A DNA stretch of 7,373 bases from Chthonomonadaceae bacterium (lineage in GTDB: Bacteria; Armatimonadota; Chthonomonadetes; Chthonomonadales; Chthonomonadaceae): assembly GCA_025355115.1 (NCBI GenBank), contig JANXLO010000221.1:1-7373 (forward strand). The letters run 5' to 3'. Numbering within the stretch: position 1 is the stretch's first letter; each line of letters starts with the position of its first letter. Below, piece by piece: positions 1 to 5,280 of this stretch. A program made the translations under genes and the position numbers. The notes under the pieces are model-generated. The model ran no database searches. It was not told where the DNA came from and saw only the letters and a program-made list of their open reading frames with translations.

Positions 1-544
1 GATAGCAGAAGCCGGAAACGAAGCATTTGCCTTTCGACTGCGCCGCCTTGACCGCCTCGAGAGCGGAGCGCACTCCCGCCGCGTCGGTCCCCATAGGCTT
101 CTCGGCGAAGATATGTTTGCCCGCCGCCGCCGCCGCTTTGATATGCTGGGGCCGAAAGCCGGGAGGTGCCGTCAGCAGCACCACATCGACGCCACTGTCA
201 ATTACCTTCTGATAAGCATCAAGGCCGACAAACTGGTTCTCTGGCGTAACCTCCACACGCGCTCCAAGCCCCTCCTGCGCTTTGAGCGTCTTGAGGCTGC
301 TGTCGAGTTGCGACTTCACGACATCGCCCATCGCCATCAGCACGACGTTGGGATCGCCCGCCAGGGTGTCCGCCGCCGCTCCCGTGCCGCGCCCGCCGCA
401 GCCGATGAGACCCACTCTGATGCGTCTTGGGCCCTGTCCAAAGGCATAGCTCCCGCTCGCGAGCAAGGCCGCCCCGGTCGCGGTCGTCGTCTGCATAAAC
501 TCGCGTCGCGTCGCCGCCACTACTCGATTATTAGAATCCGTCAT
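1..544 (-). CDS. Tat-exported Gfo/Idh/MocA family oxidoreductase, N-terminal part (runs off left edge)
   Basis: Reading leftwards from an ATG at 544, 181 complete codons are open to the window edge, so the C-terminal part is missing. Residues 11-17 (ATRREFM) form a twin-arginine motif, followed by a short hydrophobic stretch and a probable cleavage region near SYA (32-34). This predicts export of a folded, cofactor-loaded protein by the Tat pathway. The Rossmann nucleotide-binding motif GLIGCGGRG lies at 45-53, and the family lysine motif EKP at 148-150. The segment ending SGFCY matches the secreted branch of the family. Members use NAD(P) and usually act on sugars or sugar derivatives; the substrate cannot be told here. 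The start is supported by AAGGAG at 556-551 on the minus strand, 6 nt upstream. It lies 38 bp downstream of the FGE-like gene and is probably cotranscribed with it. The family is certain, the specific role is not. Confidence 0.9.
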   Translation of the reverse strand, partial: MTDSNNRVVAATRREFMQTTTATGAALLASGSYAFGQGPRRIRVGLIGCGGRGTGAAADTLAGDPNVVLMAMGDVVKSQLDSSLKTLKAQEGLGARVEVTPENQFVGLDAYQKVIDSGVDVVLLTAPPGFRPQHIKAAAAAGKHIFAEKPMGTDAAGVRSALEAVKAAQSKGKCFVSGFCY

Positions 545-582
545 GAATCTCTCCTTCGTTGTCGCTTCTCAAGATCAGTAAA

Positions 583-1587
583 TTAAGGCTCGCAGACGAT
601 GCGGAAGCCGATGAACTTGCCGTCCGCCAGCCACCAACGGCTTTTGGGAAGCTGTGGATCTGTGGCCTGCCAGGCGGGCGTCTGTCGGCGGCGCGTGGTG
701 GGAACGAGAAGCTCGGCCTTATCGTTGAACGCCCCGCCGCACAGGACGGGCTTGCCCTCGGCGTCCGTCGCCCACTCGCCTGTGTTGCCCTGCATGTCGT
801 AGAGCTTCCACGCGTTGGGGAGCTTCTTTCCGACGGGGTGCGTCTTGCCCTCGCTGTTGGCCGCGTACCAGGCCGTTTTGCCGAGCAGGAGGGGCGCGAG
901 AGGCTTGGCATTGGAGGCGCCGGCACGACAGGCGTACTCCCACTCCGTGTCGGTGGGCAGGCGGTACTTCTTTCCTGTCTGCGCCGATAGCCAGCGGCAG
1001 TACATAGTAACGGAGAGGATGCTGACGTTGATTGCCGGATAGCCGTGATGCCCCCAGCCGAGATCAGGCAAAATATAGGATTTACTAGGTCGCGCAATCG
1101 CGTCCACTGGAAAAGCCGTCTGGTCGTAGGCGGGAGAGGGAGGGCCGCTCGCGAGGAAGACATCATAGGCCTCCCAGGTCATTTCGGTGCTCGCGATCCA
1201 GAACGGCTTGACGCTTTTCATTTTTCCGGCATCGATCAAAAAGCCGGACGGGATGGGCATCATATCGACTTTGACGACTGAGCCAGGCAGAGTCTGAGAG
1301 TAGGCTTTGAGCGCCGACCCGGCCTGCGCGGAGGGCGGAACCGGTTTGCCTGACCCGGCGGGGGGTCCCTCCTTTTCCACTACGCGGCCTTTGGGCTTCT
1401 GCGGCGAGTCGGCGCGGGCATGCGACGTTCCGGGGCCAAAGGGTACAATACAGACAACCGAAATGCCTGCCGTCAGCGCGGCGAATAGGGCCCTCACACG
1501 GAGCGGGCGCTCCGATCCTGGCCGCTGGTTGGATGCTGAAATGCGATTGTTCAAATTACTGATTTCCCTTTCTCTCTGCGCCATCAT
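583..1587 (-). CDS. Exported formylglycine-generating-enzyme-like (SUMF1/FGE-sulfatase domain) protein lacking the catalytic cysteines
   Basis: This is a 334-residue protein from the ATG at 1587. A hydrophobic segment at about 33-50, ending TSHARA, looks like a signal peptide or anchor. A proline-rich linker (60-90) follows, then an FGE-sulfatase fold from about 105 to the end. Family marks are FWIASTEMTWEAY (129-141), RLPTDTEWEYACRAG (209-223), the HPVGKKLPNAWKLYDMQGN core with GEW (250-272), GGAFND (284-289) and GFRI (327-330). True FGE oxidises a sulfatase cysteine using two active-site cysteines just after the GG motif. Here the matching positions are Asp289 and Leu294, so formylglycine synthesis is unlikely. 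No sulfatase gene is visible. The start is uncertain: TTG at 1554 has AAAGGGA 9 nt upstream, and GTG at 1497 would give a compact signal peptide. The 1587 start overlaps the divergent apbE start. It probably heads an operon with the oxidoreductase to its left. Confidence 0.85.
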   Translation of the reverse strand: MMAQREREISNLNNRISASNQRPGSERPLRVRALFAALTAGISVVCIVPFGPGTSHARADSPQKPKGRVVEKEGPPAGSGKPVPPSAQAGSALKAYSQTLPGSVVKVDMMPIPSGFLIDAGKMKSVKPFWIASTEMTWEAYDVFLASGPPSPAYDQTAFPVDAIARPSKSYILPDLGWGHHGYPAINVSILSVTMYCRWLSAQTGKKYRLPTDTEWEYACRAGASNAKPLAPLLLGKTAWYAANSEGKTHPVGKKLPNAWKLYDMQGNTGEWATDAEGKPVLCGGAFNDKAELLVPTTRRRQTPAWQATDPQLPKSRWWLADGKFIGFRIVCEP

Positions 1588-2533
1588 CGCGCGAACTATG
1601 TCTGCGTCGGCGCTCCGCCGCATGGACGAACCGTCCCTAACGCGGTACACCTATACCGAGTACCATATGGGCGTGGATGTCCGGCTGATAGTCTATGCGC
1701 CCGATCAGGGCACAGCGGAGCGCGCCTGCGCCGCCGCGTTCGAGCGATTCGCGGCGCTTGACACCATCATGAGCGACTACCGCGCAGACAGCGAACTGAT
1801 GCGGCTCTGCGCGAAGGCGGGCGGCCCACCGGTTCCAGTCAGCCGCGATCTCTTTCAGGTGCTGCAACGCTCCTATGAAGTCGCAGAGCGGAGCAAGGGG
1901 GCCTTTGACGCCACATGCGGCCCGCTCATCGCGCTCTGGCGCAAAGCCCGCAAGACCCATATTTTGCCTCTGCCTGAGGAGATCGAACAGGCGCGCGCTC
2001 TTGTCGGCTGGCGCAAGATGGAGCTGAATTCTCGCAGGCGAACCGTCCGGCTGCTGGTCCCCGGCATGAAGCTCGACCTGGGCGGAATCGGCAAAGGCTA
2101 TGCCGACGACTGCGCTCAGGAAGTGCTGAAGCATTATGGCGTCGTTCGCGCTCTGGTGGAAGCGGGAGGCGACATCGTGGTCAGCGGCCCGCCCCCCGGC
2201 GAAACCGGCTGGAAGGTGCAGGTGGCCAATGCCGCGAAGAGTCCGCAGGCGCCAGTGCTACTATTCTCCAATCGAGCGATTTCCACCTCCGGGGATACGG
2301 AGCAGTTTGTGGAAATCGGCGGACATCGCTATTCGCATCTCGTCGATCCGCGCACCGGACAGGCCCTGACAGACCGTATTCAGGTCACGGTCACCGCCCC
2401 AAACGGCCTCACCTCCGATAGCCTGTCCAAAGTGGTGAGCGTTCTGGGACCTGAACAGGGCATCCCGGTAGCAAAAACTTACCGCGATGTGTCGGCTTTC
2501 GTGCGTTATGAGGGCGCGTTGGAGCCCAAATGA
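1541..2533 (+). CDS. apbE: FAD:protein FMN transferase (ApbE family), exported
   Basis: ApbE proteins transfer FMN from FAD to a threonine or serine of exported or membrane flavoproteins such as Rnf/Nqr subunits (EC 2.7.1.180, Mg-dependent). The ATG at 1541 gives 330 residues and a classic signal peptide: MRLFK, a hydrophobic core, then SASA at 21-24. This is why I prefer it over longer in-frame upstream starts, although its ribosome-binding site is weak. Family motifs appear in order: MSDYRADSEL (77-86), DLGGIGKGYADD (179-190), EAGGD (207-211), STSGD (248-252), HLVDPRTG (266-273) and the SDSLSK block (292-297). In the last block the usual D-x-x-x-T metal-site pattern reads D293 to K297, so Lys replaces the threonine. 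No flavoprotein acceptor gene is present in the window. It is divergent from the FGE-like gene and 50 bp upstream of the alpha/beta hydrolase, with which it may be cotranscribed. Confidence 0.92.
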   Translation: MRLFKLLISLSLCAIIARTMSASALRRMDEPSLTRYTYTEYHMGVDVRLIVYAPDQGTAERACAAAFERFAALDTIMSDYRADSELMRLCAKAGGPPVPVSRDLFQVLQRSYEVAERSKGAFDATCGPLIALWRKARKTHILPLPEEIEQARALVGWRKMELNSRRRTVRLLVPGMKLDLGGIGKGYADDCAQEVLKHYGVVRALVEAGGDIVVSGPPPGETGWKVQVANAAKSPQAPVLLFSNRAISTSGDTEQFVEIGGHRYSHLVDPRTGQALTDRIQVTVTAPNGLTSDSLSKVVSVLGPEQGIPVAKTYRDVSAFVRYEGALEPK

Positions 2534-2568
2534 GCTTTTAGAGAACTGAAGCTGCAAAACAATATGTC

Positions 2569-2574
2569 AAGGAG
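2569..2574 (+). promoter_or_regulatory. Shine-Dalgarno of the alpha/beta hydrolase
   Basis: AAGGAG lies 3 nt before the ATG at 2578 and 9 nt before the in-frame ATG at 2584. The longer spacing is more usual, which favours 2584 as the start. Confidence 0.7.
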
Positions 2575-2583
2575 ACAATGACG

Positions 2584-3477
2584 ATGAAACGACTGAGTAA
2601 ATTGATGGCTGTCTGGCTACTGCTGGTCGCCTGCCCCCTCGCCCATAGCCAGCAGGCTGAGCCGACCCGCGTCCGCGACGTCATCTACCAGCACAAACTG
2701 GGAGTCGCGCTGACGATGGATGTTTTCAAGCCTGCGAAGCCCAATGGCATCGGCGTGATCTTTCTGGTGAGCGGAGGCTGGTTCTCCACCCACGAGGGCA
2801 TCAATCCAGGCTTGGCTAAAGTCTATACGGATCGGGGCGAGACAGTGTTCGAGGTGGTGCACGGCAGCCAGCCGAAATTCACGGTGCCTGAGATCGTTCA
2901 GGATATCAATCGTGCAGTCCGCTTCATCCGCTTCCATGCAGCGGACTACGGCGTCGACCCCAACCGTCTGGGGATTTCAGGAGGCAGCGCGGGCGGGCAT
3001 CTCTCGCTGATGATCGCAGCCTACGGGACGGAGGGCGTTCCCACTGCCCCGGATCCGGTCGATCGCGTCAGCAGCGCGGTGCAGGCCGTCGCCGTCTTCT
3101 TCCCGCCGACCGACTTTCTGAACTACGGGCAGGCAGGCGCGAACGCCATGAAAATCTCCACGCTAAAAGGCTACTGGCCCGCGTTCGGCGTCACCGACAA
3201 GACCCTCTCAGAGGACACGGAGCGGCTGGCCCGCACCATCTCCCCCATCTACGGCGTCTCCGCGAAGACGCCGCCGACGCTGATCATTCACGGCGAAGCC
3301 GACACGCTTGTTCCCATTCAGCAATCACAAATCTTTATGGCAAAGCTGGAGGAGTTCAAAGTTCCGCATCGTTTGGAATCGCGTCCCGGCAAAGGGCATG
3401 GCTGGCCCGGCATCGAGATGGAACTTCCAACAATGGCAGAGTGGTTCGAGAAATACCTGTCTCATCCCGCGAAATGA
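2584..3477 (+). CDS. Secreted alpha/beta hydrolase (BD-FAE / esterase-lipase type)
   Basis: This is a 297-residue protein with an N-terminal signal peptide (MKRLSKLMAVWLLLVACPLA, cleavage probably near AHS). The mature part has an alpha/beta-hydrolase fold. The strand plus oxyanion-region segment GVIFLVSGGWF is at about 57-67. The nucleophile elbow GGSAG carries Ser135, the acid is probably Asp240 in IHGEADTLVP, and the histidine is His272 in GKGHGWPG. The triad order and spacing fit carboxylesterases acting on small or carbohydrate-linked esters, but the substrate cannot be told. The start at 2584 is chosen over 2578 because of ribosome-binding-site spacing; the two differ by two residues. 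It follows apbE by 50 bp on the same strand, and 34 bp separate it from the next gene, so a three-gene transcript is likely. No lipobox is convincing: the Cys in LLVACPLA is followed by Pro and is not in a standard context. Confidence 0.9.
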   Translation: MKRLSKLMAVWLLLVACPLAHSQQAEPTRVRDVIYQHKLGVALTMDVFKPAKPNGIGVIFLVSGGWFSTHEGINPGLAKVYTDRGETVFEVVHGSQPKFTVPEIVQDINRAVRFIRFHAADYGVDPNRLGISGGSAGGHLSLMIAAYGTEGVPTAPDPVDRVSSAVQAVAVFFPPTDFLNYGQAGANAMKISTLKGYWPAFGVTDKTLSEDTERLARTISPIYGVSAKTPPTLIIHGEADTLVPIQQSQIFMAKLEEFKVPHRLESRPGKGHGWPGIEMELPTMAEWFEKYLSHPAK

Positions 3478-3503
3478 GACGGGACCTCCTTCTCGGAAAT
3501 CGG

Positions 3504-3537
3504 GCGGCACGATGAGCGACCGGGGCGATCGTGCCGC
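3504..3537 (+). repeat. Perfect 10-bp inverted repeat spanning a start codon
   Basis: GCGGCACGAT (3504-3513) and ATCGTGCCGC (3528-3537) are exact reverse complements around a 14-nt loop. The ATG of the following gene (3512-3514) begins inside the left arm. No T-run follows on either strand, so it does not look like an intrinsic terminator. As RNA it could hide the start codon; as DNA it could be a binding site. Confidence 0.75.
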
Positions 3538-4198
3538 TAAAAAGCCAGCTCCTCAGCCAGGGCATAAAGACGAGATAGAGACCCTGCGCTATTGGCTTGC
3601 CAATGAGGACGTCTACACCAGTCCTTACGTGCGGAATTGGCTGGAGCGCACCCCGATCGCCTACGCTGCGGACGCGCTCGCGCAGATCGCCTCGCAGGCA
3701 CAGCCCGACTCGCGCACTCCCTGGTCTCTGCTTTCGCGCGGCTTCAGGGCGATGTTCACGGCGTCGGAGATCATCACGGAGAAGAGCCCCGCCGGAAGGA
3801 AGGCAGGAGTGCGAGCGGCCATGCTCTTGGCGAACTTGGGGGACGTAGGGTGCCTGGCTCCACTGAGCCGAGTGTTCGAGCCAAACTGGTACTGGGCAGG
3901 CAGATATCAAAAGGCCATAGAGACTTGTCTCCTCCGGTTTCTTGCCAGGGAGTTGAACCCCGAGGAGCGGAATGATAACTGTCAATCGCTCCTTCGTCTG
4001 GCCGAGCTTCTCTGGAGCACCGGCGGTGCCCGCGCGGACCTATCCGAAGAGCACACGCAACTGCTTCAAGTACTGATGCGACAACTGCCTTCTCCCGGCA
4101 CTGACGCCTCAGATTCTCTGAAAAGCACTATCGCTGCCTCCAGGACAACGAAACCAAATAGAATGCGAGTCAAAAGCTCGCTGTCACAGTCTCAGTAA
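3512..4198 (+). CDS. Hypothetical protein with weak HEAT-like helical character
   Basis: I do not recognise this 228-residue protein. There is no signal peptide or membrane segment, so it is probably cytoplasmic. The first 20 residues are charged and proline-rich and likely disordered. Residues 20-65 and 96-170 are predicted by eye to be amphipathic helices. The stretch GVRAAMLLANLGDVGCLAPL (99-118) resembles one HEAT or armadillo-type unit, and 133-170 may be a second helical pair. The C-terminal 35 residues are rich in Ser, Thr, Lys and Arg and probably disordered. No catalytic motif is visible. The ATG at 3512 is chosen because the frame upstream overlaps the hydrolase gene, but its ribosome-binding site is poor and the codon sits in an inverted-repeat arm. 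It lies between the hydrolase (34-bp gap) and the cysDN leader. The open frame in GC-rich DNA and tight placement support a real gene; function is unknown. Confidence 0.7.
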   Translation: MSDRGDRAAKKPAPQPGHKDEIETLRYWLANEDVYTSPYVRNWLERTPIAYAADALAQIASQAQPDSRTPWSLLSRGFRAMFTASEIITEKSPAGRKAGVRAAMLLANLGDVGCLAPLSRVFEPNWYWAGRYQKAIETCLLRFLARELNPEERNDNCQSLLRLAELLWSTGGARADLSEEHTQLLQVLMRQLPSPGTDASDSLKSTIAASRTTKPNRMRVKSSLSQSQ

Positions 4199-4229
4199 AC
4201 AAATTCTCTGTGCCATTGAAAAATACTCA

Positions 4230-4255
4230 TTGCTCCAACTCAACTGCTGGAGCAA
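4230..4255 (+). repeat. Perfect 8-bp hairpin in the cysDN leader
   Basis: TTGCTCCA (4230-4237) and TGGAGCAA (4248-4255) are exact reverse complements with a 10-nt loop. It lies 31 bp past the stop of the upstream gene. The lack of a following T-run argues against an intrinsic terminator. The left arm contains a CUCC segment that could alternatively pair with the downstream Shine-Dalgarno. Confidence 0.7.
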
Positions 4256-4286
4256 GCTACTGTCCGAAGGCGCGCGAGTTTTGGAG
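4233..4286 (+). promoter_or_regulatory. Possible Shine-Dalgarno-sequestering pairing, alternative to the 8-bp hairpin
   Basis: CTCCAACTC (4233-4241) can pair with GAG (4276-4278) plus TTGGAG (4281-4286), giving nine Watson-Crick pairs with a two-T bulge at 4279-4280. This fold would mask four bases of the GGAGG at 4283-4287. It shares 4233-4237 with the upstream hairpin, so the two folds cannot coexist. The pairings are read directly; a switching role is inference. Confidence 0.4.
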
Positions 4287-4287
4287 G
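4283..4287 (+). promoter_or_regulatory. Strong Shine-Dalgarno of the leader small ORF
   Basis: GGAGG stands 4 nt before the ATG at 4292. cysD itself has no good ribosome-binding site before 4375, so this may load ribosomes for the small ORF and, by coupling, for cysD. Confidence 0.6.
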
Positions 4288-4291
4288 TATA

Positions 4292-4378
4292 ATGAGTGGA
4301 CTGGCGAGTTCGCTCGACAGAATTTTCGGCGGCATCGGCGCGTTCGGCCTGGAAGCCGTTTGTCTGGTATCCCAATGA
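4292..4378 (+). CDS. 28-residue small ORF translationally coupled to cysD (putative leader peptide)
   Basis: The ATG at 4292 opens a 28-codon frame that ends in a TGA at 4376-4378. This overlaps the cysD ATG at 4375 as ATGA, the usual arrangement for stop-restart coupling. GGAGG precedes it, whereas cysD lacks its own clear ribosome-binding site. The peptide begins MSGLASSLDRIF and continues with a glycine-rich, mostly hydrophobic second half containing a single Cys at residue 24, close to the stop. About 17 of 27 post-start codons end in G or C (counted by eye), compatible with translation in this GC-rich genome but not proof. It matches no leader peptide I know. The cysteine-responsive leaders described in actinobacteria carry several adjacent cysteines, which this one lacks. 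Either the peptide or only the act of its translation could matter. It could still be chance. Confidence 0.5.
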   Translation: MSGLASSLDRIFGGIGAFGLEAVCLVSQ

Positions 4379-5280
4379 ATTCGTATCGCTTAACTCACCT
4401 CAAAGAGCTGGAATCCGAATCCATTTTCGTTCTCCGCGAGGTTGCCGCACAGTTTGAACGGCCCGTCTTGCTGTTTTCCGGGGGCAAAGACTCCATTATC
4501 CTCAGTCATCTGGCCCGCAAGGCGTTCTGGCCCGCGAAGATCCCCTTTCCCCTGCTCCACATCGACACCGGCCATAACTTCCCCGAGACGCTTGCCTACC
4601 GCGACAGGTGGGTCGAGCGAATAGAGGCCAAGCTGCTCGTGCGCTACGTCCAGGACTCCATCGACGCGGGCCATGCCGTCGAAGAGAGAGGCCCTAACGC
4701 CAGCCGCAACGTCCTCCAGACCGTCACGCTCCTTGCCGCGCTCGAGGAGCTTAAGGCGGACGCCGCAATCGGTGGCGGGCGGCGAGATGAGGAGAAGGCC
4801 CGCGCCAAGGAGCGATTCTTCTCGCACCGCGACGAGTTCGGGCAGTGGGATCCGAAGAACCAGCGGCCAGAACTATGGAACCTCTTCAACGGCAAGAAGC
4901 ATATCGGCGAGCACTTCCGCATCTTCCCCATCAGCAACTGGACGGAGATGGACGTCTGGCAGTATCTCTATCGTGAACAGGTCGAGATGCCAAGTCTCTA
5001 CTTCACCCATCAGCGCGACTGCATCGACCGGGACGGCGTGCTGCTCGCGAAATCGGAGTTCGTCGCGCTCAAGCCGGGCGAGGCGGTTCGAAGCTATCAA
5101 GTGCGATTCAGAACCATAGGCGACATGACCAACACCGGAGCGATCCTCTCTCCGGCAAGCACGATGGAGGAGATTATCCAGGAGGTCGCCGCCGTCCGAA
5201 CCACGGAGCGCGGCAATCGCGCGGACGACAAACGGTCGGAAGCCGCAATGGAAGACCGCAAAAAAGAGGGATATTTCTAA
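4375..5280 (+). CDS. cysD: Sulfate adenylyltransferase subunit 2 (ATP sulfurylase small subunit CysD)
   Basis: CysD catalyses adenylation of sulfate by ATP to adenosine 5'-phosphosulfate, driven by GTP hydrolysis in its partner CysN (EC 2.7.7.4). It acts in the cytoplasm as the first step of sulfate activation. The ATG at 4375 gives 301 residues, the usual length, beginning with the family opening RLTHLKELESESIF. The PP-loop SGGKDS is at about 34-39, DTGHNFPE at about 64-71, and GGGRRDEEKARAKERFFSHR at about 133-152. Further family blocks are WDPKNQRPELW, the PISNWTEMDVWQYL segment and the C-terminal TTERGNRADD and KKEGYF. All expected motifs are intact. The longer in-frame start at 4210 would add a tail unlike the family and is rejected. 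The start overlaps the small-ORF stop (ATGA) and the stop overlaps the cysN start (TAATG), indicating a coupled operon. Confidence 0.97.
   Translation: MNSYRLTHLKELESESIFVLREVAAQFERPVLLFSGGKDSIILSHLARKAFWPAKIPFPLLHIDTGHNFPETLAYRDRWVERIEAKLLVRYVQDSIDAGHAVEERGPNASRNVLQTVTLLAALEELKADAAIGGGRRDEEKARAKERFFSHRDEFGQWDPKNQRPELWNLFNGKKHIGEHFRIFPISNWTEMDVWQYLYREQVEMPSLYFTHQRDCIDRDGVLLAKSEFVALKPGEAVRSYQVRFRTIGDMTNTGAILSPASTMEEIIQEVAAVRTTERGNRADDKRSEAAMEDRKKEGYF

Noticed and set aside
113..586. Plus-strand open frame of 157 codons at the left edge
   Set aside because: It is antisense to the Tat-exported oxidoreductase, whose motifs are unmistakable. Its translation is arginine- and histidine-rich, as expected of a shadow frame in GC-rich DNA.
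531..1166. Minus-strand open frame of 211 codons
   Set aside because: It is a second frame of the FGE-like gene with low-complexity Ser/Arg/Pro content and no family motif.
1444..1449. TACAAT as a -10 element for apbE
   Set aside because: It has no convincing -35 at proper spacing and lies about 90 bp upstream within the FGE-like coding region. It is too weak to annotate.
1307..1540. N-terminal extension of ApbE by 78 residues
   Set aside because: It would place a signal peptide internally and overlaps the FGE-like coding region antisense. The start at 1541 gives a normal signal peptide.
4230..4255. Intrinsic terminator for the 3512-4198 gene
   Set aside because: The 8-bp hairpin has no U-run after it; the following bases are mixed.
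4210..4374. N-terminal extension of CysD by 55 residues
   Set aside because: The extension does not resemble CysD, and the 4375 start yields the standard 301-residue length with the family opening. The same stretch holds the better-supported small ORF in another frame.
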